Source: Persicaria tinctoria
Taxonomy: Eukaryota; Streptophyta; Magnoliopsida; Caryophyllales; Polygonaceae
Assembly: GCA_037127255.1 (NCBI GenBank)
Contig: JBANSL010000014.1
Coordinates: 68,369,646-68,433,645 of the forward strand
DNA: 64,000 bases
Reading direction: 5' to 3'
Below, piece after piece: positions 21,363-33,218 of the stretch (positions are counted from its first letter, which is position 1; each line of letters begins with the position of its first letter). The notes under the pieces were generated by a model. It ran no database searches. It saw nothing but the letters and a program-made list of their open reading frames with translations, and was not told the origin of the DNA. The translations under genes and the position numbers were made by a program.

Positions 21363-22339
21363 CCTTCGAATGGAGTTGCTTAAGTGGGTGGTTTTCGATA
21401 ATTATGAATATAAGGAGCGGTTTTGTGTAAAATGACTTATTTAAGGGGTGATTTAATGTAGTTTACCCAAATAACATCATATAATACACAACACTGGACA
21501 AACAAGTCAAAGATGCATAACAACATGGGCTTATTTATAGAGGGCCAAAAGGCCCAACTCACATTGCAGAAAAACCAAAATCGCACCGAAAAGAAATCAA
21601 ATCTACTATTTTAAAATTAATGCGGAGTAATATATATAGTATATATATATGTATTTATACCTTTTAAAATTCGGAACTATAGCAAAATGAAGGTATGTAT
21701 CAAACAAATAGACTACCCATGTGAACAGAGAAGATGCATTGTTATATGTATACCTTTTTTGCAATTCACAGTTATGATTTGTTAGGGACGTATTTGTCAC
21801 ATCCAAACAGGCCAGCTGGTCCTTTCTCCCCATTTCTATTTTATTAATTACTTTTAATTATACAATCTCTATTTTAATTGCCCATTTATCTTCACTTATT
21901 GGTTCTTATACACTCGTTCTTCCATCAAATATCAATTTTATTAACAAGTAAATCAATTAGATATATCAGACAATTCTAGTTGATTGAGACACTGATAGAT
22001 TAATCAATTAATATATCATTATGAAATAAAAACAACCAAAAAAACATAAATAACAGATAAGACTACGAATACAATTAAGCCGAACAAGTGAAACACAGAG
22101 GAAAATAAAAAGAAAATAAGAATCAAGAAGTTTATTGAAGAACAACTGTGAAAACCTTAGATTTAGATGTTTTTAGAGAGTCGTCATACTTTGATAGCAT
22201 CAAATATAAATAATCAATTGTATAACATACTTATAATTTTAAGCATATGTTTATTCAATTAAATACGGAGTATTTTGTTTGGCCATTTTGGTAAAAAATA
22301 ATTAAAAAAAAAGGAGAAGAACTGAAGAAGAAGAAAAAC
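21363..22339. other. Intergenic and upstream region of the GATL gene
   Basis: AT-rich sequence. Part at 21380-21475 resembles a dispersed repeat. 21640-22335 is likely promoter-distal DNA. No gene is seen. Confidence 0.4.
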
Positions 22340-22349
22340 TATATAAATA
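22340..22349 (+). promoter_or_regulatory. TATA-like box of the GATL gene
   Basis: TATATAAATA-type sequence occurs in an A-rich stretch. A CT-rich, GC-rising leader follows from about 22380, consistent with a long 5' UTR of roughly 650-700 nt before the ATG at 23073. This is inferred from composition only; an intron in the leader cannot be excluded. Confidence 0.4.
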
Positions 22350-23072
22350 TAAATAAAAAATAAAAACGAAGCAAATACGATACGATCTCTTATGCGTTGC
22401 GTTGCAACCCTCCTGTTTCACTTTCTCCCCCCACAGCCTCAAAAACTGAACAAAAAAAGATAGAACAAGCGGCGAGAGGAAGATACCCCCCCTTTTTTTA
22501 AGAGTTATCTGTTTCTGAAGCCCTATTTTCCGCCATTAAAGCTCTCCGATTAAAGCTTCCCGAAGAGGGGGAGGAAGAAGAAGAAGGAGTTTGTTCGGGG
22601 GTTGGGGGATGGGCTGGACTGCGAACCACGTCGGCGCAAACTAGCACCGAGCCCTCCCCTGTTGTGGCTTCTCCTTTGTTCCTCCATTTCTCCCATGGGG
22701 GATTCTCAATTGCTTTTCTGTCATCTGCCGGCATTCGACTTTCCTGTGCTTCGCTTCGTTCCCACGGCATTCGATTTCTGATTCCTGGTGTGGAAAGACG
22801 GATTTCGCATTCACTGCGATTTGGGGGAAACAAAGATTCATTGGATTTCGGATTCGATTGATTATTGAAATCGTTGGATTCGGTGATTAATCGAAAGATT
22901 TCTTTCTATCTGTGCTCTGAGGGAGAGAAAGGAACAACGGAAAACTCTGGCGGACCTCCGAGCAACCCTCGTGTTCCTCAAATCAAGATCGTCTGATTTC
23001 TTCCACAACTGCGAGAGGAAGAATCATCCGCGAGGGTTCCACCACCACCACCGCCATTTCTGCCGCTCTAAG

Positions 23073-24182
23073 ATGCTCCGCGCCATGCGTTTCTCTGGAT
23101 TCTTCTCGCTCGCTATGGTCATGATCCTCTTCTGTCCGTCACGGCAGTCGTTCCCGCCGGCCGAGGCCATCCGCTCCTCATCCCACTTCCGCCGCCTCTC
23201 CGCCACCGCTCAGAATCCGCCGTTCTCCCTGTCGGCGACCGGCAAGTCTCTATCGTTCCGCCAGGCGTCGGCGTTTCACAATGCCGGCGAATGCGCCTCC
23301 GTCTCCCGCGGCTCGTCGTTCTCCGCCTGTGACCCTTCGCTGGTCCACGTCGCTATCACTCTGGACGTCGAGTACCTAAGGGGATCCATGGCCGCCGTCT
23401 ACTCCGTCCTCCAGCACTCTCTCTGCCCCGAGAACGTCTTCTTCCACTTCGTCGTGTCGGAGACGAATCTCGAAACCCTAGTTCGGTCAACTTTCCCGCA
23501 ACTAAAATTCAAGGTCTATTACTTCGATCCGGAGATTGTCAAATCCTTGATTTCCACCTCCGTCCGTCAGGCGCTCGAGCAGCCGCTCAATTACGCCCGG
23601 AACTATCTCGCCGACCTCCTTGAGCCCTGCGTCCGGCGAGTGATCTACCTCGACTCCGACCTGGTCGTAGTCGACGACATCGCCAAGCTCTGGCGGACGA
23701 ACCTGGCATCCAGAACCATTGGCGCGCCGGAATACTGCCACGCCAACTTTACCAAGTACTTCACCTCCGGATTCTGGTCAGACGATCGATTCTCCGGCGC
23801 GTTCGCGGGTAGAGTGCCGTGCTACTTCAACACGGGAGTGATGGTGATGGATCTGGAGCGGTGGAGGCGGGTCGGTTACACGAAGAGGATCGAAAGGTGG
23901 ATGGAGATCCAGAAGAGCGGCCGGAGGATCTACGAGTTAGGGTCTCTGCCTCCTTTTCTGCTGGTGTTCGCCGGCCACGTGGCTCCGATCGAGCACCGGT
24001 GGAACCAGCACGGCCTTGGAGGTGATAATGTGAGGGGAAGTTGCCGAGATCTACACCCTGGCCCTGTCAGCCTCTTGCATTGGAGTGGAAGTGGGAAGCC
24101 ATGGATTCGCCTTGATGAGAGGCGGCCCTGCCCGCTGGATTCTCTCTGGGCTCCGTATGATCTGTATGATCAGTCGTCTTGA
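23073..24182 (+). CDS. Galacturonosyltransferase-like protein (GATL), GT8 family
   Basis: Intronless, 369 codons, as usual for GATL genes. The frame is open upstream to 22971, but 23073 is its first ATG. A hydrophobic stretch at residues 7-20 is a signal peptide or anchor leading to the Golgi lumen. The GT8 domain runs from about residue 85 to 365: [41 protein letters not shown] with the metal-binding DxD at D194/D196, [16 protein letters not shown] (250-264) and HWSGSGKPW (336-344), which binds the nucleotide sugar phosphate. GATLs lack the long stem of GAUT proteins, matching this length. They affect pectin and xylan synthesis in the wall; the exact donor and acceptor are not deducible. The gene is GC-rich compared with its surroundings, which is common for intronless GATLs. 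The family is sure; which GATL number is not. Confidence 0.95.
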   Translation: MLRAMRFSGFFSLAMVMILFCPSRQSFPPAEAIRSSSHFRRLSATAQNPPFSLSATGKSLSFRQASAFHNAGECASVSRGSSFSACDPSLVHVAITLDVEYLRGSMAAVYSVLQHSLCPENVFFHFVVSETNLETLVRSTFPQLKFKVYYFDPEIVKSLISTSVRQALEQPLNYARNYLADLLEPCVRRVIYLDSDLVVVDDIAKLWRTNLASRTIGAPEYCHANFTKYFTSGFWSDDRFSGAFAGRVPCYFNTGVMVMDLERWRRVGYTKRIERWMEIQKSGRRIYELGSLPPFLLVFAGHVAPIEHRWNQHGLGGDNVRGSCRDLHPGPVSLLHWSGSGKPWIRLDERRPCPLDSLWAPYDLYDQSS

Positions 24183-27100
24183 GGATGAAGATAACCTGAC
24201 CAAAGACGACGTCGTTTGGGGCGGCGGTGGTGACCGGTGGGCTGTGAACAGGGGGACACTCTTCAGCTGGTAAATTCCACAGATGATCACCTTCTTTTGT
24301 TCAGTAAATTGCATTTTTTTTCCCTTTTGTGATCTTAATCTCCATCTCTTCTTTTCATCTTCTTGTTCTATTCATTTTGTTATTTTTTGGGATGTCAAAT
24401 TGCCACCACCACCATCATCATCTTAGTAGTATTAGTGGGTATGCATATGATCAGTACTGTTGTCATCACCATCAGTTCAGTTCAGTTGGGTTGTGTTGAG
24501 AGAGATCTGTAATTCTAAAATTCCATTGTTGGTATCTGGTGGCTTTGAATAATAAGCAGACATGGAAGGGGGGAAAAAGACATGAAAAAAGATTAGAAGG
24601 TTGAGTTTGTAATTGTTTGTCAATTGTCATTCATCTTCTTTGTAAGAGACATACTTGGACTACTTTGAATTGAATTCATTAGCATAGTTACTTGATTTTC
24701 ACTGTCCACCCTACCAGTAGTATTTTATTTATTGCAGTCCACTTGAGGGTGTTGTAGTGGGAGCTAGCTAATCACCATTAAATAAAGCTGAACTGCTTTT
24801 CAAATACCCAGAAACTTGAATTAAATACCTCTGTGAATCAGTGAATGTGATACTGTCATTGTTATTGCAGATTTATCAGAAACCCAGAAAACTTATTGTT
24901 ATCTATCTAGGGTGAATACTAAAAACCCTAATTGAAGAAGCTGGTTGGATGCTTATTTGCTTAATATGGAAATTGGGAATGATGAAATATGAAATTGCAA
25001 GTTGCAGGGGGTGCTACTGACAAGTAGAGCATGTGGGTTTAAACATCTAAATTGGGTTGTACAGTAGTACTTCTTGGCTGTGTGCCAGGTGAGCAACCCT
25101 AATTTAATAAGCATTTCCAGCAGAGCTGAATTAGATTTCTGTGTATGCATGAGCTGCCTCTGTCCTCTAATCCTCTTGATACAACCAGATTTCAAGTGTT
25201 ATTTTTATCATATTCCTGACCTTGATTACGGAGACAATTGCAACTTATTACGGAGTAATTTATACGGAGTATACTTTGAATCCAAGGCGGTGTGACCTGT
25301 GAGATCTTGGTGAATGTGATGATTCTGGATACTGCTGCAGATTGTGTGTTGGGGCTTGTGTTTGAACTTTGAATGAGTTGTACTGATATGTCCATGTTTA
25401 CTTATGCTGGTGCTTCAATGTTGCATTCAGTGTTCTGAATAGACCCTAAATGCGAAGGCAGCGCTGGAAGCATCGCGTTTAGGGGCTTTTGAGTCACGCT
25501 TTAAGTTTTCGTGCTTTTGAGTCACGCTTTAAGTTTTCGTGAGTGCGTAATGTAGATACAAAGTCTTGTGATTCATCCAACATTGTTTTTTTGGCAATGT
25601 GCCAAACCATCCAAACTTGAGTTTTATTACCTGAAGTTTGCACACAAGCTTTAACAGTTTATACCAATATCATCAAATTCATCATCTCCATGCCAACACA
25701 TTTTGATGGTTCACTATTCAATGATTCACATCATGGAAAGTGGGGCCTACTGGGGGCCACTCTCTACTTGTTTGGTAGATGCTGAGCTGAGGTATCCAAC
25801 AGAGGAGGTTTGTGGGCCACATGTGGGCCACCGGTGGGAGCTGGCATAGGCCCATGATTCCACCTGGCGGCCCACCTGCCCAGTTACGGCAGAGTTAAAA
25901 ACCCAATTTCCTTGCACGTGATTTGTTTTACTAACCTTTTAACCTATCCCTGTAAAAAATGTTGTAAATCAATCTTTGTTGTTGTTGTTGTTTTTGTTCT
26001 CCCATGAATTCAACGCCACATAATTTACTACTACAAAAATGGGTGATGACATCTAACTTTCTAATCAAATAATTGAATAAAAGTTACGGAGTATAAAAAG
26101 GGACTGCTTAACAAGTGTCGGTGGAGACTGTTTATTTATTGATGTTTTAAAAAAATATTATTGAAAGGTATATATATGTTGCGTGGTGCAATGCAAGATG
26201 GTCTCTCTTTTATTTTATAGTGCTTTTTAACAATAATAATAATAATATTATTATTGTGTTTTTAAAACTTGTAGAGTTGGATTTATTAATTTGAAAGAGG
26301 ACTATATACTAATGATGATGACAAGGCAACTAACACTTTAAATTTTAATTTATCATGTGAAAAAGAGCTCTTCTTCCACCTAATTCTAATTTTTTGTTTT
26401 TGAAACTTTTTGCTTGTTTGTTTTCTTAAGATGTAACAATAATACAAAGTTAAATCTGATTTTTTTTTAAAAAAAAAGAAGAAGAAGATAAACTAACAAA
26501 GTACTCTTAGCATGTGAAGGTAGAAAAAGAAAAGAAGGGGGAAAAATACACTCACCTAGAAAAAGGAGAGGACGAGTTCTTTAGATTTTGATGCAGAGAG
26601 GGACCTTGAGGATCTACTTTAAGGGGGTTGGACCCTTCATTACTTCATATGCATTTATTCTTCACACTTTATTTACAAGGGAAAACTATATCTATCTACC
26701 AAGATTATGATATGGTGTAGGTCTTAAAAAAAATTGATTCATAGATACTATCTCGGTCAAAACCCCTTTATTATTTTGTCTTTTTTTTAAGAAACTAAAA
26801 ATCATATAAATGAAATTATATAAAAAAAATTAATAAAAAAAAATAGTTTATATAGTTTTTAGCTTCTTTTAGAATATATTGAAACTTGTGATCGAGAGTT
26901 ATGTGTATTTAAAATCAAGCCCAACACATAAATACAATGATGTTTTATTTAAAATCAATTAGTAATATGAGGAATAATTCATTTGCTTGTATTGTCTCTT
27001 CACTAATTTCTTTAAAAAATTTCATAAATAATACAGTAATATCTACATTTTTATACTTGTAGTGACATATTTTGCACCATGTATAACTAAATTAGATAAG

Positions 27101-27387
27101 ATGTAGAACGTGGGTAATGAGAAGTCGAATTTGAAACTTCTAATTAGACTGGAAAATGGGCGTTGTAAAATGGGGCCAATGGGCAACCTAATAAAAATAC
27201 TAAAGACAACTCCAAATTCACTATTGGTAAAGATTTGAAGCCTTTTAAGGTACAAAATTAGATGATCATAAATGGGTTTTTGGTGAAAGTGGATTGCTGG
27301 TATTAGATTTGTACTTTATTTTAATCAAATGTGCTTAATTTGGGATGCTTTTTAGATTTTTATCAATATTTTTGTGTATTGTTTGTA
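24183..27387. other. Intergenic, GATL 3' UTR and repeats
   Basis: The 3' UTR probably extends a few hundred bases past 24182. Beyond it are the 28-bp duplication at 25485, an (AAT)n/(ATT)n palindrome near 26232-26255 and a decayed Stowaway-like stretch at 26755-26905. No gene is seen. Confidence 0.45.
25485..25540. repeat. Perfect 28-bp tandem duplication
   Basis: GCTTTTGAGTCACGC followed by TTTAAGTTTTCGT occurs twice back to back with no difference (25485-25512 and 25513-25540). Confidence 0.9.
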
Positions 27388-27720
27388 GGCCTCGTTTGGT
27401 TAGTCAATTAAAAACACAGGAAGTTAAAAAATCCAGGAAGTAGGATATATTCCTGTGTTTGGTTGACAGAATGATACAGGAATTCAACTTCCTAAGAATT
27501 TCAATTCCTACAAATCGTACGAAATTCACTTACACAGGGGGTAAGTTCAACTTCCCCCATTTTTTAACATGAATTTATTTATTTTCCTCTTTATATTACT
27601 AAAAATCAAATTCAACCAAACAGCTTTTTTTAATTTATGGGAAGTGCATTTCACGGGAATTCAATTCATAGGAAGTAAGTTCCTGGGAATTGTACTTCCC
27701 GCATTCAACCAAACGAACCC
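27388..27720. mobile_element. Tourist/hAT-like MITE, 333 bp
   Basis: It begins GGCCTCGTTTGGTT and ends AACCAAACGAACCC; the ends are imperfect inverted repeats of about 14 bp. The interior is rich in AGGAAGT/ACTTCC and AATTC motifs that pair across the centre. The flanks are ...TTTGTA and TTAAAA, so a target duplication is not clear. It is related in its ends to 10325-10648. Confidence 0.6.
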
Positions 27721-27959
27721 TTAAAAAAGTTTATTTTATTCCAAATTATTTCAAATCTAATAATTTCATTGTTTTTTTTTTCTTAGTGTCACTTATTTTG
27801 TAGGATCAAAATCGAATTGAAAAGAGGATACAATCATTCACATACAAGTTCATATCACAAATATAAGAAGAAGAAAAAAAAAATCATACTTGCGGGGGTG
27901 TGCTGAGATGTACGTGAATGAGATCACAAATAATCCACATCAAAAGTTGAGCATAACGA

Positions 27960-28055
27960 GCCTCAGTATATAAGTCGGTGGACTACTCCTATTGTCAATT
28001 AATTAGAATGAAACTTTCACTCGACTTGTGTGCTAAGCTTCTATTGCCAATTTGA
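27960..28055 (-). repeat. Dispersed CCAATTGG-family repeat, copy 3
   Basis: TATATAAGTCGGTGGACTACTCCTATTG..., AATTAATTAG and TTTCACTCGACTTGTGTGC are the reverse complement of the 11425-11545 pattern. It faces copy 4 (28905-29010) across 850 bp, so the two form an inverted pair. Confidence 0.55.
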
Positions 28056-28904
28056 TATTTTTTTAAGGTTCTTAGCCTATGCCAGGGCATAGGATAGAAA
28101 GAAAGACCGATATTATATTATATTTAATCCTAATAAAAAATCATATTATATTATATTTAATCCTAATAACAAATCAGTTACCATTTGTCCAATCACCCTA
28201 ACAAAAATCCTAAAATCCATCAAACCTTGATAAAGCAGAATCTTTGAAGATCTAGTAGAAATCAACCACAGAACAAATCAAATCCAAATGAGTATAACGA
28301 GTCTTAGTATATAAGGGTGTGTTTGAGAAGGGATGAGAGGGATGGAGAATTTTTTCTGGGGAAACTCACCGGAGTGTTTGGGGACGGGATGGCGGGGGTA
28401 GTCGAGGTGGGGGTAGAAGGACAAACCCTAAAATCCATCAAATCTAGATAAAACGGAATCTTTGAAGATCTAGTAGAAATATCAACCACAAAACAAACCA
28501 AAACAGAATCTTTGAAGATCTAGTAGAAATATCAACCACAAAACAACTGATAAAAACCGGAACAACATCGCAGAAAAAACAAAATCCCTAATTCCCAATC
28601 AACCTCCTCGAATTCCCGTGCTTTTTGCAGAAATTGAGTAAACACGGAACAAGATTACACCCAATTGAATAAAAACCTGGTTCGATCAAGTTGAAATTTG
28701 ATTTCAGATTGATCGGCAGGCTTATCGAAGAGGGAGAAAAAGATTGAGGAGGAAACCCACATCGGCTACCGGTGGTGGATCCACCGTCCTCCGTCAGACC
28801 GTCACTGAAAACAACTAGGGCGAGACTCAAAGGGTTCGAAGCAACAAATTGAACCTTAATCTCCACCAACCACCGTCAACGTGGGGGTCTACACGTTCGA
28901 ACGC
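28056..28904. other. Sequence between inverted repeat copies; small tandem units
   Basis: A 33-bp tandem duplication lies at 28110-28142 and 28143-28175. The segment GAATCTTTGAAGATCTAGTAG with its AAATATCAACCACA tail occurs three times (about 28239, 28456 and 28505). 28588-28869 is open on the minus strand, with no family recognised. Together with its repeat flanks this may be one non-autonomous element of about 1.1 kb. Confidence 0.4.
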
Positions 28905-29010
28905 ATCAAGCGCAACTAATGAGGTTCCATAATAAAACCAATTGGCAAAGGAGTAGCCCACTAGTTTATATACAAAGCTTAGATTCTCATGTTTTTCGAT
29001 GTGGGATAAT
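28905..29010 (+). repeat. Dispersed CCAATTGG-family repeat, copy 4
   Basis: AATGAGGTTCCATAATAAAACC, AATTGGCAAAGGAGTAGCCC, TTATATACAAAGCTTAGA and TTTTTCGATGTGGGATAA align with 11425-11545 in the same orientation. Confidence 0.6.
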
Positions 29011-30485
29011 CTACCTTCACATCACAACACATTCAAGAAGTGGCAAAGTTGAACCAATACTTTGAAAAAAAAACAAGCACATGTCATAAAAATGTACAAA
29101 AATAGCAAGTGAAGAGGGCCTTTTACTTGACAAGTTATTAGCTTGCAAGATAACCCAACATGGAGTGAGTTTTGCCTATTTGCCGGCACAAGCCACGGCT
29201 AAGCTTTAAGTGGCCATTAATTTCATATTTGTGTGTGTGGCTGTGTGTGTTATGTCATGTGGCAACCAAAGATGAGAAATAGGCCTCCAAATTAAACTCA
29301 CATATATATTTTATTGTTAATATTAAATCACTAATACACGACCTTTCCCCAATTCCTCACATGCGCCATGTGCTTTTATCTTCTTCTTATGCTCTTCGTA
29401 CTCCTCAAGGACCTGAATTGGTTATGGTTTCTACATTAAGTTAAAACACCTTTTCTTAATAGCTTGGGTTCATGATTACCTCATTTGCCTTTCTTGTTTC
29501 CATCTATACCTTTGGACCCATTTGGTATAAAATTGTGTAATTTAAAGTAAGTTGAATGAAAATAAATTTTATATTGAAAAATCTATTATATTTATAAGTT
29601 AATGGTAAGAGTTCTAGTCGAATATTATGTTGATCAATCTGAACATGATGTTATTCATATTCTGTTATGTGAATATAAATAATATCATATTTATATACTC
29701 ATACTTACATCATATTTATATTCACACAATATAATATTTATATGTTCATATACATATAATATAATATGAATATGACATAGTATTCATTCGTTTCATTGTT
29801 GTACCGTAATTTCTGTTTCACTAGAACCCTACCCTAAGTTAATATTTGAGTCCATAGAGATAACCATGTTTATTTTTGTATGAAAAATAAGAGATAGGAG
29901 TAACGATTAGAGAAGTTTAGGGGTATAATTATCCAATGTTTTGAATTATTGGAATATGGGTTGTCCCTAGGCTCGGAACCATAATTCGAAACCAGGATAG
30001 GCTAGTTTAACAAGAATTGATCATTGAAATAGTAGGAGAAATAAAATAAATTTTGTATAAAAAAACATTATATAGACATTTAAACAAAAAATCTTAATTT
30101 GCAATGTGATTTTGAAGTTTACTGAAATGAACTAATGAAGTATAAGTAGTACTCGGCCTTGAGGTTAATTGTGATTAAAACATTCTACATGACATCTTAA
30201 TGTCGAATAGTTAATGAAGTTGTAAAGATGATTAAAACATTTACCCAACTTTAGTGTGTCAAATCAACAATTGGTATCAAACACTGTCTTGTTCGTTTTA
30301 TTTTGTGTGAAAGATAAGATTTTGATTGATTATGAAAAAAGAAATAATTAAAAGACTATCTAAATCGACACCCCTCCGTCGTTAATTGTTTTGTTGTGTT
30401 TTTCCTGCATGTAATTTACATATCTAGAAGAGAGGGGTAAGTTGGGAATTATTATTTTTTGTTGGATCGACAATTAGGTTATTTA
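29011..30485. other. AT-rich intergenic DNA
   Basis: 29640-29790 has repeated CATATTTATA/TATTCA words and self-complementary AT stretches. No gene or complete element is seen. Confidence 0.4.
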
Positions 30486-30817
30486 GGGGTCGTTTGGTAT
30501 TGATATCTAGATATCAGATATCGGATATCAGCCCCCGATATCTGATATCTAGTGTTTGGCACCCATAGTATATCACTTGATATCAAGTGATATCTGATAT
30601 CTGTGTTTGATAACACCCAGATATCGATATCAATTGATATCTAGATATCAAATTTGGCCTATTTTTGATATATTGATTTGTTGGGAGATATCACTTGATA
30701 TCGATATCGTCCGATATCGATATCTTGATACAGATACCGATATCTTGATATCAAGATATCAAAGATATCACCCGATATCGATATCTTGATATCTAGATAT
30801 CGATACCAAACGACCCC
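30486..30817. mobile_element. MITE packed with GATATC palindromes, 332 bp
   Basis: It has perfect terminal inverted repeats beginning GGGGTCGTTTGGTAT and ending ATACCAAACGACCCC, apart from one interior base. TA flanks each side (30484-30485 and 30818-30819). I count about 26 GATATC hexamers between them, often overlapping as GATATCGATATC or separated by T/TA. Because GATATC is self-complementary, the transcript or single strand could fold in many registers. Non-coding; the superfamily is uncertain (TA duplication fits Tc1/mariner, the ends look hAT- or Tourist-like). Confidence 0.75.
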
Positions 30818-31514
30818 TAGAGAGATTCGAGTACGACAGTCTATAGACATGACACTTTTACGAGAGGATTAAGCATTGTAAAAGAAGACTGATCGAGGAA
30901 GGCTTGAAACAAAATGATCAGGTTAAACCTTGTAGAAGAAATGACGATGGATCGAGCATGGTAGAAGAATACTATACAAGTTGAAGAGGGTTAGTTTGAC
31001 TGAAGAATTGGTGGTCGGAGTTATATCATTTTTCATTGTTGTATCATCGTCAATTGCTCGTTTGCATCAATGTCTCTTTCTTCCTTAATTAGACAACAAA
31101 AGTGTGTATTATTTTTCTTATATTTCAGTTGGTTTATTTTTATGCCGATATGTTTTTCCTATCAAAATACTTGGGTCAGTTGAAAACACTCTTTCGACAT
31201 AGGTGAATAGGTGATTGAAGAAATGGTATGTACACCTCGACCTTTCAAACCCTATTATAATTAGTGAAATATACTGAATCTATTGTTATTGCTATTGTAA
31301 AAACAATGTTGTTGAAACATTTCTCACACTGGTTAAGAAAATAAATAAAACCATACTTATAACTTTAATTATCACTGCTTTATATTTTATTTTATTAAAA
31401 ACTAATGCTAATATTTTACTAGTCCTTACAAGAATAATTTTACAAAATGAAGATTAAAATAGTATAACTAATATTACTTCCTTAACAAAAATATCGAAAG
31501 GAATAAAAACACAT

Positions 31515-31545
<31 letters not shown>

Positions 31546-32481
31546 TTTTATAAATGTCCCATTGTTTATAAATGTTTTAAATGCCGAATTGATATCTGAA
31601 CAACTAATTTATGGCAATTTTTTTTTGGGAAATTCTACCTACATAAGGGCTCTCATGGTTTGCCAAATCGTGACCAAGTAAGGTTTTTTCCCCAAAAGTT
31701 GAGATACCTATGATTTTGTGAAATAGTGATTTTTGTATAGTATTTGACGAGATTTTTAACTATCCTAATCCCAATAATAATAATCCCTTTTAAATTAACG
31801 ACTTGCTACTGGGACAACCCGATATCGTCAAATACACGGTACGTTCTCCGACTTCCGGTGTCGGTAAAGGTCCAACCGACACCGGCTTCCAGATACAACA
31901 AACTTTCGCATGGACGAGTATTCAAGGGACGAACTTTGAATATCCGTCGCTTGAATGGTTGACACAAGTGGACGAGGCTTCAGTGTACCAAGTTTGGACT
32001 ATATTGGTCGCTTGACACATCTTCAAGGGATGGACTTTCAATGTCATCCCCATTGCTTGAATGGATGACCTTCTTATAGAGACAGATTCAAGAGACGACT
32101 TTAAGGGACGAACTTTTAATATTCATCGTCTGAGTGACAATGGATGTTGGTGGTGGTGAAGGCTTCATTGACTCCGAAAGCCGATAATAATAACGTCAAC
32201 CGTGTGGTTGGCGAGATAATCGCCATTCCTATAAGAAAAGTATGTAGACAGCAAATCACAAAAATACAAGTGCAACGTTAGCGTCGGAAATCAAACTAAT
32301 GCCCATGCCGCCATACAGCCCTACCGCTGTGTCTGACCAAAGACAAAATTGATTTTTCTTTGCCTTAGGAACGAGCATTTTATGTGCATCATATTGATAC
32401 CAAAATCAAATTCCATCCCTCTTTGATTACAGGCCTATGAATAGTCGAAAGGAGGGCCACCTTTTAGATATTATATTATAT
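30818..32481. other. AT-rich intergenic DNA with a (TC)n microsatellite
   Basis: (TC)12 followed by a T13 run lies at 31514-31549. 31840-32230 is less AT-rich and includes short repeated phrases (AAGGGACGAACTTTGAATAT at about 31924, with a similar AAGGGACGAACTTTTAATAT at 32103). No gene is seen. Confidence 0.45.
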
Positions 32482-32489
32482 ATATCGAA

Positions 32490-33210
32490 CAGGGCCGGCC
32501 ATGAGATTTTTGGGGTCCGAGGCGATGTAAAAAAAATATTTTGATCAATTAATATATTCATATGTTTTTTAGAAAAATTATCAAACAATTTATTTATTTA
32601 TTTAACTATTATAAATTTGAGATTTTATTTTGATCACTAAAAGAAAAATTTACGGACTTTCAGTAGTATACAATCTCTCGGCATAACATAACAAAATACT
32701 ATTATAGATTTACCAATATACTTGTTTGCTATTTTTTATTATATTTCCTTACAAGTCCTATTAAAAAATATGAACTTTTTAGTGAGAAATAATAAAAAAA
32801 TATTTTTTAATATTATATTTTTTTTCAAGGAATGTAAAAAAGTATAGTTAAATACTTTAAAACAGATTATTACTTTGCAAAATTTTCCAAATGAAATACT
32901 ATAATCATTTAAGTAAATTTATTAAAGTAGCATAAGTTGTTATTTAAAAACTACCCGTTTTTGCATTTATAACAATAATTGAAAGATGGAGACCTTACAC
33001 TCTTTATCGTTTACTCGAAATATCTAAAGTCACATCACAAATTATTTTTTTTAACGTATAAATTTACATAAATATTTTATTACGTGTAAATATAATAATA
33101 CACAATACATTAATTATATATATATATATAACATAACTTTTTCACGGGGCCCTACTCGGTAGGGGGCCCTAGGCGACCGCCTATTTCGACTACCCCTAGG
33201 GCCGGCCCTG
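32490..33210. mobile_element. Non-autonomous hAT element, 721 bp, 8-bp target duplication
   Basis: It starts CAGGGCCGGCC and ends GGCCGGCCCTG, an 11-bp perfect terminal inverted repeat. ATATCGAA is repeated exactly on both sides (32482-32489 and 33211-33218). Eight-bp duplications and CAGGG ends are hAT hallmarks. The subterminal GGGGCCCTA/TAGGCGACC block is GC-rich and the core very AT-rich. No transposase remains. Confidence 0.9.
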
Positions 33211-33218
33211 ATATCGAA

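Noticed and set aside
22498..22833. 111-codon minus-strand frame upstream of GATL
   Set aside because: It lies in the probable GATL leader, has no family resemblance and its opposite strand explains the composition.
26027..26060. CTACTACAAAAATGGG resembling a CACTA terminal repeat
   Set aside because: No matching inverted end or 3-bp duplication found nearby.
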